Assembly: GCA_028554755.1 (NCBI GenBank)
Contig: JAPTOF010000002.1
Coordinates: 9,721,001 to 9,785,000 of the forward strand
Origin: Cordia subcordata
Taxonomy: Eukaryota; Streptophyta; Magnoliopsida; Boraginales; Cordiaceae
Direction of reading: 5' to 3'
DNA: 64,000 nt
Part shown: piece by piece, positions 11,487 through 21,912 of the stretch
How positions within the stretch are numbered: the stretch's first letter is position 1
Layout: every line of letters begins with the position of its first letter
Program-made: the position numbers and the translations under genes
Notes under the pieces: generated by a model
Database searches by the model: none
What the model was told of the DNA's origin: nothing
The model's input: the letters and a program-made list of their open reading frames with translations, nothing else

Positions 11487-11994
11487 TCACATGGTTTTAT
11501 ATGTGATGTGTACGCAAGTGTGATTGTTGGTGCAATGTGATGTGCTTTGTGCTTGAACATATTGTCCAAGATATCTCTTCTTTGCATTATGCTCCACTTT
11601 GTATTGTGTTCATGTTTTATGGTTAGTCCTGCAGTTCTCTTACTTGGGACTATCCCAAACCTGATTCTGGGTTTCCAGCTTATTGAGCTTTTGTAGCTCA
11701 TGCTTTTATTTGCCTTGCAGGAGTAGCTAAGGAATCCAGGAGAGAGAGCCCTCACACTGGTTAAAATGTATTCTTTCAACTTTGAATTTTAGTACTATGT
11801 ATTTGTATATTTTGAACCTTGTAATTAATTGGTTTTGGTGGCTTAGATAGCTATGATGGAAATTCTTCTTGTGCGTTTAGATTCTATTGGAGTGTGTTTT
11901 TGAGCCTTGTAGGCTTAGGAAGAGGAGTCTTCTTAGGCTCATGGCAGTTACAACCCTGATTTTAGGTGGTAGAATTTAGAGACATGACAGGAGG

Positions 11995-12294
11995 TCCTTA
12001 ACAACATGAGTATTTGGAAAAAACTCAAGTGAGACTGCATTATCTTTGGTAAATTGTGAGACAGAGAGCAAGTTTTTGGTTATATTAGGAACATGCAGCA
12101 TAGTATTCAATTTGAACTTGCGTAACAACAAGAGAATTCCGAGGAACCAATTTAAGAGATAGAATGAAAAAGACATACCATCAGCAATGGTGACATGATC
12201 AGTGCCATTGTATGGATAAGGATTTTGAATGACTACAGAATTATTGGTCATGTGAGAAGTAGCACCACTGTCAGGCACCCCAAACACCGGTAGC
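11995..12294 (-). pseudogene. Copia-1 protease domain remnant
   Basis: The minus strand encodes VFGVPDSGATSHMTNNS; DSGA is the aspartic protease active site used in Copia polyprotein processing. NITKNLLSVSQFTKDNAVSLEF follows, which is typical of the start of the GAG pre-integrase domain. It is cut by the hAT-like MITE 5' of the active site and by the solo LTR on the other side. Confidence 0.88.
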
Positions 12295-12967
12295 TAGGGC
12301 TGAGTATTCGATTTTAATCGGACCGAAATAACCGAAAATCGAATTTTGAAAAATTTAGTAACCTAAACCGAACCGAATAAGGTGAATAACCGAAATTTTG
12401 GAATCGAATTTTTTCATTTCGGTTTCGGTTAATAACCGAAGTAACTGAATTATAAAAAAATTAAAGAAAAATACATGAAAATAATCAAATTATAGAAATT
12501 TGAAATTAAACACAAATATTAAGTAAAAAAAATTGAATACACAAAAAATGAAAAAGAAAAAAACCCACATAAACAAACTTAAAACGTGAATCCTGTTATT
12601 GTTGCTGTTTGCTTGAAACTGTTTTAGGAGATTTTTTGCTTTTTAAAATTCTTTATTTTATTTCTTGTCAAAATTCATCCATTTAAATTTCAAACTTTAT
12701 TCACTTAAAGATTTGGATATTATTCTTAGAAGTGCTATTATCTTTTTGAGGATTATAATATAATTAAAGGCTAAGGATAGTTTGTAAGCAGAAAACACTA
12801 ATACAAGATAGTTTTATAATTTGATTAATAACCAAATTCTAAAACAATAACCGGAAACTGTATACTGAAATATTAAAATTTTACTAACTGAATAACCGAA
12901 CTAAATTATTATTTTAGTTCGGTTCTAATTCGATTTTCGATTAATAAACAAAATGTGCTCAGCCCTA
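12295..12967. mobile_element. hAT-type MITE nested in Copia-1
   Basis: 673 bp between the inverted ends TAGGGCTGAG (12295) and CTCAGCCCTA (12967). The 8-bp flanks are CCGGTAGC (12287-12294) and TCGGTAGT (12968-12975), two mismatches, as expected for an old hAT duplication. The interior is AT-rich with many CCGAA/TTCGG words near both ends that can pair. There is no transposase, so it is non-autonomous. Confidence 0.82.
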
Positions 12968-12975
12968 TCGGTAGT

Positions 12976-14083
12976 TGGAGCAGGTGGCACTGCAGGTGAA
13001 GGATAGGCACCAAGAAGACCCATCGAGGTATAGTCAGGACGAACACCAGGGGAAGTGGGAAGTAGAGGAGGCGCAATGGATGCTGTAACACGATAAAAGC
13101 CTGGAAATTGGTTGAAAGAGGTGTTGTTGCGAGACTGTTGGTACCTGTATTGACACCGTGCCGCTGAATGACCTCTTTGAAAGCAAATCTGCCATTTTCC
13201 TTTGTAACCAGAGGAGGTACGACCAGAATTTTTGTTGGTTGAAGTTTTTGCACTAGGTGATTGATTTGGTACCGATGAAGTAGTGCGAGAGACTTGGAAG
13301 AGCCTGAAGTCGAGTGTTTAGCGATGTGGAAGAAGCAGTAGAAGAGGATGATAAATCTGGATCTAGAGAGAGACGCTGCTCCAAGGTCAAAAGTTTGGCA
13401 CGTAGCCGGGAAAAAGTGGGTGGGGTAGCGAGATTTTCAATGGAGGTAACAAAGGCACGGTATGAGGGTGGTAAACACCATCAAGGGCAGAGATAACTAA
13501 ATCATTTTCTGGGAGAGGATATCCTACAGCGGCAAGAGAGTTTGCTAAGGTGGTAAGCTGCTGTAGTTATTCAGAGATTGATGACTGATTTTTCTTGAGA
13601 TTTCGAAGCTGGGTACGAAGGAGGGAACGACGCGCCATGGACTGCTGAAGAAACTTTTCTTCTTAAGGAAAGCCAAAAGCGACCGAGCGGAGTCGAAGCC
13701 AAGCGTGTGAGTGAGGAAGGAAGGATTCAGAACAAAGTCGCGGTAATGCAAGATTGAGCATAGCAGTCTACCTGGTTCCATGTGTCCAGTGAAAGAGAGG
13801 AGGATTTGGTAGTTGCTTCTGATCTAGAAGCAGAGCCATCAGTGATCAATGTACCCAAGTAATCTGTTGAAGGTAAAGAATTTTGTGATCTGGCTTTTCA
13901 GTAGCAGGTAATTGGAGTTATCAAGAGTGAGAGTTACATAGACTCTAACGTTGGAGGTGGGAAGAGATAAGAGGAGCGGTGTTAGTGGTGGACTATTTTG
14001 AGTGTGCTAGCGGATGTATCAGAAGATCGAGGGGAGATGGGCCATAGTTGCGGGGAAAGCGAAACTAAAGACATTAGTCGTTA
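12976..14083 (-). pseudogene. Copia-1 gag remnant
   Basis: The minus strand encodes gag pieces in several frames. They include VRVYVTLTLDNSNYLLLKSQ near the N-terminus and, near 13150-13200, a zinc knuckle of the form ICFQRGHSAARCQYR. In that knuckle the first cysteine of the CX2CX4HX4C motif is read as tryptophan (KWQIC). Several frame breaks make this non-functional. Confidence 0.75.
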
Positions 14084-14097
14084 GGCTCTTGATACCA
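14084..14097 (-). other. Copia-1 primer-binding site
   Basis: On the minus strand TGGTATCAAGAGCC directly follows the 5' LTR. It matches the complement of the 3' end of initiator methionine tRNA (TGGTATCAGAGC...) with one extra A. Confidence 0.85.
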
Positions 14098-14304
14098 TGT
14101 AAGACAAGCAAGTGTGAAAATATTCATCAATTTCTCTCGTGTTTTCTGTACAGTACAACGCTTCTTTTATTGGAGATTTTCTCCAATTACATTGATTACA
14201 AAACAGCACAGACTAAGGCTAATCAAATAAATGAATAAAGGAAAGAATCAATTTAAAATGCATATGATGGAAAGATAATCTACGACAGAAGTATTGCCTT
14301 AACA
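14098..14304 (-). repeat. Copia-1 5' LTR
   Basis: Begins TGTAAGACAAGC and ends CCTTAACA on the plus strand, about 207 bp. It is paired with 5116-5309; differences include a short insertion near 14128-14145. Confidence 0.9.
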
Positions 14305-14309
14305 GCTGA

Positions 14310-15351
14310 TTATACAAGTTTCATAGTGTCTAATCCATATGAGTTTTTCAGTTTCCAAGTCTTTGTCTCTTTTTTTGGTTTATGGGTGGTGTCAATAATG
14401 CAACAGTACTTGCACCAATTGAGGATTGATCTTGGAACTTCTCGCACATATACGAGTACCTTTTAGAGAAGAAATATTTGAACTTGATTGACAACATAAA
14501 GGAAAACACAAAAAGGAAAGAATCTATACAAAGAAATTCACAATTTTTGACGCCTAATGTGCGATTCTACGCTTTTGTGATTGGTTTTTCCTCGTCAGTA
14601 CAAGTCATCAGACGCTATAAAAGTTTTGTTAATTTAGATACCTCTTCTTTAAATTAAGTCTAGCCTAAATATATTGATGGGAATCTCTGTAGCAATGGTA
14701 GCGTAATCTATTTCTTTTCTTTTTCTTTTCCTTTTTTTTTTCCAACTTTTTTTTCACCATTTGCTTATGATGTGGTAGATACAGAGGGAGGCATTGCAGG
14801 CAAAATCCTGGTAGCCCTGTCCATGTTTGGATGCAACAGTTTTCATTGTCTTGGTTTATCTGTAGTTGATAAGTAACTTTGAAATCTGTTACACTAGCCG
14901 GTTGAGCTGCGGCTTGACAGTTTTTTGAATAAACATTTTTCTCCTTTCTTGTTTTCATGGTTACCTATTCATTTCTGTTGTCATTGAGCAAGTCGTACTC
15001 TTCTGTACCTATCGTGTGTAGTAGTGCCATGCCGCAGATGTTATTTCTATTGACTATTTGCATGGCATGACATGACATGAAAATGAATCTTTTTATCTGC
15101 AATTTATTGATTTCTTTACTATAGTCAAATTTGGTTTCTTTGGGAACACAGAATAGCTCAAGCACTTGTGCTCTTCAAGTAAGAAACCAAAAGGAACTTG
15201 CTCATTGATAATTCTGGATCTTACATTGTTATGAATCTTTACAAAATTCACTTGAATGCCCTCTGACTATTCTCCTTTTTGGGAATGTGCCAAATGGAAC
15301 TCCTTTTTCAAGGGAAGAAGAGTTTGAAGTACCTGAAGGAATCCTATGCAA
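14310..15351. other. Block junction: copy of the TCHQD 3' flank, no gene
   Basis: Bases about 14486-14640 resemble 26440-26580, the sequence just 3' of the TCHQD coding region (shared order: AACTTGATTG, AAGGAAAACA, CACAATTT, then a TTGTGATTGG/TTGTAATTGG word and CAGACGCT). No GST coding sequence accompanies it. Bases 15085-15165 resemble the first 110 bases of the window. The rest shows T-rich and unassigned sequence. Confidence 0.6.
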
Positions 15352-16388
15352 ACCACTACAAACATTCTTCTTGATTGAGTGGAGTTCTCATGCTACATCG
15401 ACTATGTCTGGCCTATCTTCTTCCCTCTGTTTCGTGCACCTCATAGCCAGATCCAGGCGAACCCCAAACTCAAGTCTTCGTACCTCTTGTAACACATTAG
15501 GATCTATAATTTTTTCATGTTGATCTCGTGGATATTCTCTTCAACATATTGCGAGATAATGACGACTTCTCCCTTGTCATTCTCGCAAGCTACATTCCTC
15601 CCAGTTAAGAGCACGAGCAAAAGTAGGCCAAAGCTGTAAACTTCGGTTTTCTGCGTAACAATATTAGTTCTGTAGTACTCGAGGTCTAGGAATCCAGGTG
15701 TCTGAAATATATCATCTTCCACCTGGGATTCGCCAGGAGGTAGCGCTATCGCAAAAGAGAAGTCAAATAATCTAGCAACACCATATTCATTTATGATCAC
15801 AGAAGATGGCTTCAGATCCCTATGGATTATAGGTGTGGAGGAGGCAATATGAAGATAAAGCATCATATTAGCAATTTCACTCGTGATTTTTATTCTGCTC
15901 CTCCAAGATAACACCCTCTTGTTGTTGCTGCAGTCGTGAAAAAAATCAATCAGAAGTGTACTTCTAGTGCATTCATACACGAGAGCTGGCAATTCAAAAT
16001 CCAGGTAGTAGCCAACGACCTTCAGGACATTCTTGAGATGGCTCACCAATGAAGCAATTGCAGCATCGCGCACAGCTGCAGTAAGCTTGCAATCAAATCT
16101 AAGGAAAAATGGTGGATACTCCAATTTCTTGACTAGAACTGGACGTCCATCAAGATAACCTTTGAATATTTTTCCAAAACCGTCCAGGCCGATACGCCCT
16201 TGGAAGTTGTTTGTTGCCCGGACAAGTTCTTTTGCAGTGTAGTTATGTATGGAAGTCATATATTCTCCATTTGACAAGGCGATAATCTCCTCCAGCAACG
16301 CGCTTCCATTTCTAAAAAATTACGGACTTGTGTTGTCATCTGGCTGATTTATCTTGAAGAATGATTTGATTCTTCATGTGCAACCCAT
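15352..16388 (-). pseudogene. ZRK-c: ZED1-related pseudokinase, multiply disabled
   Basis: The gene is full length compared with ZRK-b but carries at least four lesions. Codon 5 is TGA (16374-16376). Codon 23 is TAA (16320-16322), where paralogues read CAA in SLQFLRNGS. A 1-nt deletion near 15515-15525 shifts the frame after YVEENIH. A further TGA replaces the arginine of DVAREL near 15390. The remaining open part (15504-16298) contains LVKKLEYPP with the beta-3 lysine, an intact HRDLKPSS catalytic loop and DFS instead of DFG. It is therefore the copy closest to an active kinase in its catalytic loop, though the metal-binding motif is still altered. It is the positional counterpart of ZRK-a in the duplicated block. 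Confidence 0.88.
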
Positions 16389-16913
16389 TGAAGAATTAAC
16401 AGGTTTTATTTGTGTATCAAGAGGGTTATACAAGATACAGCTGGAATTAGAAATCTAGCTATTTGCTTTTTGCTAATAGAAAATTTAAAAAATGTACAAG
16501 TTAAGTGCAGTAGGAAGACTTGACTTGGAATAGTGTGTTTTTCACTTCAACACCACACAAGCCATTTTCCCGTGATGATTCGAAGCTACTGCGTGGAAAT
16601 TAACCATTGACCTTGTAACACCTGATATTTTGGGCTTAATATAGAACGATTATAATATTGTGATTGCAACGCTAGGATTCGATGACCTTTACTACAATAT
16701 ATCAAGATAACAACATGCCATTATACCAACTGCCTAAGAGGGGACGTATTAATACAATAAATAATACACCGATATCCTACCGTGTGTCAATACAATAAAT
16801 AAATACTTTAATATCTACTCTACAAGCTTTAGTTTTTAAATGAGGTGGTAACCTGAAAACAATGATATATAGCTCTACATGAAAATTGAATTTCGGAGGA
16901 CTTTTCTCATGAG
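16389..16913. other. ZRK-c/ZRK-d intergenic region
   Basis: There is no gene. Bases 16500-16721 match 2384-2612 and 16860-16913 match 2715-2765, the ZRK-a/ZRK-b interval. A short direct repeat around TCAATACAATAAATAA occurs near 16745-16815. Confidence 0.65.
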
Positions 16914-17951
16914 CTAGCAGCAAATATCCTCGTCAATCAAGTGGAGTTCTTTTGCAACATCCATTATATCTAACCTGTCTTCTCCCCTCTCTTCTGTGCA
17001 CCTCATGGCCAGATCCAGGAAAGCCCGCAAATCCATTCCTGTTACCTCTTGTAGTGTCTTGGGATCTATGATTTTGTCAAGTTGGTCGCCTTGGATATTC
17101 TGTTCAACATAATCTTCGACGGAGACTGTTTCTCCTTTATCATTCTCACAAATAGCACTCTTCCTGGTCAAGAACATAACTAAAATTATTCCAAAGCTAT
17201 AAACATCGATTTTCTCTGACAATATTCGATCTCTGGAACTCAAGGTCTACGAATCCCGATGTCCGATTAATTCATCTTCCACTTGTGATTCGCGAGGAAA
17301 GAGCGCTGTAGCTAAAGAGAAATCAAACAATTTAGCGACACCATATCTGTCTATGATCACAGAGAAAACCTTCAGATCACGAAGGATTATAGGAATTGGG
17401 AAGGCGGCGTGTAGATAAACAATCATTCTGGCAACGCCACTCGCAATTTTTATTCTACTTCTCCAGGAAAATACTCTGTCCTTGTTGCAGTCGCCAAAGA
17501 ATTTAGAGAGAAGTTTACTTCCAGCATATTCATATACAAGAACTGGAAACTCGAATTCCAGGCAACAGCCTGCGAGCTTCAAGACATTCTTGAGATGGCT
17601 CATCAGTGAAGCAATTGCCACATCACGAACAACTGAGTTAAAATTGATAACGCTATGGGTTGTGAACTACTTCCAGACTACAACTGGGCGTTCTTCAAGA
17701 TAACCTTTGAACATTCCTCCGAAACTGTCCCGAGTAATACACTCCTGGAAGTTGTTCGTTACCCTGTTCAGTTCTTCAGAAGTGAAGTTACGGATTGAAG
17801 TAATATATTTCCTATTCGAGAGGGCAATAAGCTCCTCCAGCAAAATGTTGGAAAATATTGTTTGTTGTCCTGATTAGTTCTTCAGAAGTGAAGTTACGGA
17901 TTGAAGTAATATATTTCCCATTCGAGAAGGCAATAAGCTCCTCCAGCAAAA
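16914..17951 (-). pseudogene. ZRK-d 3' part: ZED1-related pseudokinase interrupted by Copia-2
   Basis: This is the C-terminal nine tenths of a ZRK gene; the first codons lie beyond the retrotransposon at 25357-25444. Besides the insertion it has two frameshifts (about 17255-17265 and 17220-17230) around the activation segment and a TAG at 17668-17670 in place of a tryptophan codon. It also has a 106-bp tandem duplication of its insertion junction. Motifs include LRD in place of HRD (LRDLKVFS) and DFS in place of DFG, then DVYSFGIILVMFLT and the C-terminal RCTEERGEDR. It is the counterpart of ZRK-b in the second block. Confidence 0.9.
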
Positions 17952-17963
17952 TGTTGGAAAATA
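17752..17963. repeat. 106-bp tandem duplication spanning the gene/LTR junction
   Basis: Unit 1 is 17752-17857 and unit 2 is 17858-17963. Both contain the same ZRK sequence, the CAAAA target site and the first 12 bases of the LTR (TGTTGGAAAATA). The duplication must therefore post-date the Copia-2 insertion. The units differ at about seven positions by eye. Confidence 0.9.
17947..17951. repeat. target-site duplication CAAAA, left
   Basis: It pairs with 25352-25356 around Copia-2. Confidence 0.9.
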
Positions 17964-18661
17964 GTGTGTAAATACTGAAAATACAGAATATAGATAAAGA
18001 AACTAAATTAAAGATACAAAAAAAAAATACAGTTGAAAATAGCCGAGGCTCGTAAATAATATCCTTAAGGGATTTACGCCTCCTCAACCGATGCTAAAAA
18101 GGTGTGTGGCATATCCTTCTCAGGATACAATTGCTACATATCTCCTGACGTTGGTAACACTCCTCCGGTAAGGATTTGCAAACTGGTAAGTAAAGAACCC
18201 TCTCCATAGAAATGTACTATATGGAAATGAAAATGCTCATGCTACTAGAACTTTTTCTCCTATTACTTTACTAGAATAGATGGATATATATAGTGGTGGA
18301 GTGATCAACTGCATTCAATTCAGAGATTAATGCTAAGAAATGTAATGGTTGAACCGTTCCTCATAATATAGCAACACTGTCATAACTCCTAGGCTTTAAT
18401 CCAGGTTTAAATGACTTTCAGTTACAAACCATTTTGGGTTGTGGTCCATGTATACCCCTATAAGGTGAATAAAATCCTACAACCAAACTAGTTAAAATCC
18501 CAATTTTGATTGCTAATTTTTCATTCACCACGAGTCATCTTTGACATGTAAATATCACGCTCATTACTCGAAACAAAACTGTCCTGTTAGATGAGCAGGA
18601 CTCGAACTAAATTTGAGTCAAAATGGCTTTGACCTCTATGTCAAAAATCATGATTCTCACA
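17952..18661 (-). repeat. Copia-2 3' LTR
   Basis: 710 bp, starting TGTTGGAAAATAGTGTG and ending ATTCTCACA on the plus strand. It aligns with 24545-25351 throughout. Confidence 0.92.
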
Positions 18662-19365
18662 TTCCCTACATGAATAAGAATTAGCTGACCACAAAGCATG
18701 CAGATGTAAATGCATGAGAGAGTTCGGAGAAAGATACTGCCTTAGGATAGGTAGCTTTTGGCTTTAAACCCTATTTAGTGAATGCTATCGGGTTACTCGC
18801 TGACCAGTGGACTCAAAGTCTTGAACTGTTCAACTTTAATGTAAACTAAGACAATAATATACACACAGCATCTCTCAATTTACTACCAGTTCTCACGGTT
18901 GTGTTTATTTTGGCCCTGAACAACTCCCGGTATTCTTGAGTACTCAGAGAATTCAACCTTCAATTCTCTTAGGAGCGGCCCATCCTTACTCATATAAGCG
19001 ATTCTTCATGAGGGATAACTTGCTATATTCCATTCGGTCTTCTCAACCTACACGAATCATTAAAAGAAAAGCTTATCCTAAACCGCACAGGTCGCACTGT
19101 CTGCTTGACAGAGGAATAGGTAAGGGAGATCTAAGCCCCCGCAGTGCTTGAGTAGAGTTATGCATAATCCTGTTTTCCCTTTGAACCAAGATTCAGGGAT
19201 CTTCTGTCAACAAGGTAGGGTTGTCAATTATGATGACCCTTTAGTTTGTTTATAGGCTTAAGACCCATTCCCCTCGACAACTTGAATACTTGTTCTCTGT
19301 TCATCCCTTTTGGTGAGCGGATCTGCAATGTTATCTTTTGACTTTCCATAGTTTACAGTGACAAC

Positions 19366-19620
19366 CTAATAAAGAGCAACTGCTAATGGTATAATGTCTA
19401 CGATATATATACCATCATACATTATAGTCTGTTTCTTACCGATCATAGACTGGCTATTGCAATAAAAACCGACGGTGGCCATAAACTTCATAGAACATCT
19501 TTTAGATACATTAAAGCCATTCAATTTCCGTCCCTTCCATGACACAGCTACACTTGTTAACTTAAAGACATATCCACTTCTGGATCCCAAGTCTTTAAGT
19601 ATCCAGTTGATGTCACTATC
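19366..19620 (-). pseudogene. Copia-2 RNase H remnant
   Basis: The minus strand encodes SRSGYVFKLTSVAVSWKGRK, matching the SGYVF...AVSWKS segment of Copia RNase H. It is followed by diverged sequence with no intact active site. Confidence 0.75.
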
Positions 19621-19791
19621 AACCTCTTAGTATGGATGGATATCTTGTGTAATACAACCCTGGTGTACCTCTAGTATCTTAGGACCTTTAGAACAGTAAC
19701 CCAACTTGCGAGGCTTGGAGTGTATCTACTTAGCTTGTTCATGCTGTAGGCTACATGTGTACTGTAATATCCATTATGTATATTAAGCTCC

Positions 19792-20580
19792 CTATAATTC
19801 AGGAGTACTCGAAATGACGTATTCTTCCATCCATATATTGCTTAAATGTACAGTTTCATCTAAAGGAGTTCTTGCAATCCTACCATTGTCTCTTTTTATT
19901 GAACTTGTCCAGTATTTCCACCAAATAATAGGATTGTAACAAGACCAGACCACAGATGTCTTTGTGATTTTGGCACCTAAAATCACCTTTATGACACTTA
20001 TGTCTTTCATTATGTAATACCTGGAAAAGCATATATTTGCTTCATTATCACTTCCAATGGTAAGCATGTCGTCTTTATAAAGACAAACAACGACAAAAAT
20101 TTTGATCCATGGTCTTCCAGTAGACATACTTGTTATATTCATTTGTTTTAACCCTATTCGCGAGCATGACTTGATCAAAATTCCCATGCCACTATTTAGG
20201 TGTTTGCTTTAGTTCGCAAAGAAAGTTCATAAGTCGATATACTTTCTTCCCTTGACTTGAAACTACAAACCCTTTAGGTTATTCTATATAGATCTCTTCT
20301 TTCAGATCCCTATTCAAGAAAGATGCCTTTACATCTCTATTTTGCACATCTCCCAGTTGAATATAGCTACAATAGCTATCAACGTCTAAATACATGTAAT
20401 CCTCATAATTGGTGAATGGATGTTAAAATAATCCAGACCCTCTTTTTGGCTATAATCGTTTATAATCAATTAGGACTTAAAGATCCATCAGCTGCATCCT
20501 TCTCTTAGAAATCTATTTACACAAGTCTATTTCCAAGTGGGAGAACTACCAATCCCAAGTATGGTTAGGTATGCGGACAA
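19792..20580 (-). pseudogene. Copia-2 reverse transcriptase remnant
   Basis: The minus strand carries VVVCLYKDDMLTIGSDNEAN, where the catalytic YVDD box is read as YKDD, then VILGAKITKTS and IARTPLDETVHL. Upstream frames give NHTWELVVLPLGN near 20540-20580. This is a typical but decayed Copia RT. Confidence 0.85.
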
Positions 20581-20683
20581 TTTCACTATTCACTACCTCC
20601 ATTCAAAGAGATGCCTCAGTAATAGACATAGTTTTTTTGAAAGTTTTGGGCACACCTTTGACATGAAAGTTATAAAGTCAGGC

Positions 20684-20688
20684 CTAAA
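20684..20688. repeat. target-site duplication CTAAA, left
   Basis: The second copy is at 21913-21917, around the nested solo LTR. Confidence 0.82.
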
Positions 20689-21912
20689 TGTTAGCTAAAT
20701 ATTCTTTATTGATTTTGATGATGAAAATATATATATATGTATTTGACTAAACAGCTTCTTGTGAAATGAGAATATCATATGAAGCTTGGAAAATATGAAG
20801 ATGTGCATAAAGGATCATTTGGAGAAGAGAAAAGTTGAGAAGGCATAAGGAGGAGAAGAGAAGACATAAGGGATACCGGACTTATTTTTTTCTTGCTCTT
20901 CTTGTGAAATGCCTTTATATTGTGTAGACTTGGCTCAAAACAATTTTCCTTATCATTGCAAATTTTTCTCAAATATTGCACTTTTAAAAATATGCACAAA
21001 TGTATTTGAATGCATATATTGAGTCAAAATGAGTTTTTGGAGTGTTTTCATTCACAACACGTGTTTACATATTTATACAAAATTACTTGGAGTTGTGAAA
21101 ATATACTTGAGCTTGTTTTTTCAAAGGAATCTGGCTTTACTTCTTTTCTGGAATGGCCGGACCCCCTAGCCGGTCGACCGGCTAAGGCGTCCGGCCTAAT
21201 CAGAGAGGGTGAAAGGCAAGCCGGACGACTGCGGCCGACCTGAACGGGTCAGTAATAAATGCACTAGCCGCTTTCTTACCGCTCATCCGAGTTTTTCAAT
21301 CCCCTTTCACCTACCAAATCCCTAACCCTCAATCCTCTATAAATACACATTCAAATACAAGTTTTAATCAATCAAGTCAAGTGTGCTAAAGCTTTTATTA
21401 TCATTCAATCCTTCTTGAGCCAATTCTTGCAATATTTTGAGCTTTCAAGAGCTTATCATTTTCTCTTCTTGAGGAAATTCTCATATTCAAATTCTTGTCA
21501 TACTTTGAATATCTACACACTTTGTGAGCTTAAATCATTGTGAGAAATATCCATTCTTAGCTTGTAAAGTGTGAGGAAATCCTATAGAGTGTAGCTCTTG
21601 GGTTCTTTGAAGAAAGACTTCAAAGAGGGTGTAAAATCTTGGTTTGTGCTTCACCAAGTTTTGAAGAAGTATTCTAGTGGAAGTTCTTTAAGTCCTAAGG
21701 GGAGATTCTTTGGGCGGTGGACGTAGGCTTGGCCGAACCACCTAAAAATCGTTTGTCTCTCTTCTCTTTGCCTTTAAGTTCATTCTAATTATCTTGCCTA
21801 TATTGTGTTTGATATATTGCTTGTTAGAGTTGTAAATTTACTGCAAATTTTAAAAAACAAAAATTAGCATTTATATCTTAATTCACCCCCTCTTAAGATA
21901 CTTGCACCCACA
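20689..21912 (+). mobile_element. 1.2 kb solo LTR nested in Copia-2
   Basis: It starts TGTTAG, ends CACCCACA and is flanked by a perfect CTAAA repeat. The surrounding Copia-2 integrase/RT linker resumes on both sides. A TATAAATACA box at about 21338 and the CACCCCCTCTTAAG tail suggest plus orientation, opposite to Copia-2. There is no internal coding sequence or second LTR. It contains a GC-rich CCGGAC/CCGGTCGAC segment (about 21150-21250) and repeated CTTGAGC/TTTGAGC words. The family was not determined. Confidence 0.78.

Larger units (their letters stand above)
8275..11989 (+). mobile_element. 3.7 kb solo LTR, probably Ty3/gypsy (Tekay/Del-like), nested in Copia-1
   Basis: This insertion starts TGTGATACCC and ends CATGACA and is flanked by a perfect 5-bp GGAGG repeat. 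The Copia-1 coding sequence resumes on both sides. It contains no gag-pol signature, so it is best read as one long LTR left after recombination. A TGTGATACCC start and multi-kilobase length are typical of LTRs of chromovirus Tekay/Del elements; that assignment and the plus orientation are inference. Inside it are an ATAATG microsatellite (about 8297-8343), a Tourist-like MITE, a TA run and a 40-bp tandem repeat. Confidence 0.75.
5116..14304 (-). mobile_element. Copia-1: degenerate Ty1/copia retrotransposon with nested insertions
   Basis: A 9.2 kb element lies between two similar LTRs (5116-5309 and 14098-14304). The flanks are GCTAA (5111-5115) and GCTGA (14305-14309), a 5-bp target duplication with one mismatch. 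On the minus strand it reads LTR, primer-binding site, gag, protease, integrase, reverse transcriptase, RNase H, polypurine tract, LTR, which is the Ty1/copia order. The coding region is broken by several frameshifts, by a 3.7 kb solo LTR (8275-11989) and by a MITE (12295-12967). It is not autonomous. Without the nested parts it would be about 4.8 kb, a normal Copia length. It lies upstream of ZRK-b. Confidence 0.92.

Noticed and set aside
14665..15165. Minus-strand open frames of 97 and 66 aa
   Set aside because: No recognisable domain; the first ends in a lysine run read from a T-rich tract. The region is spacer of the duplicated block.
16914..17243. Two short independent kinase genes at 16914-17243 and 17247-17621
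   Set aside because: They are consecutive parts of ZRK-d separated by frameshifts, not separate genes.
17877..17963. CRISPR-like or satellite array at the repeated ZRK junction
   Set aside because: There are only two units and they contain gene and LTR sequence; this is a simple tandem duplication.
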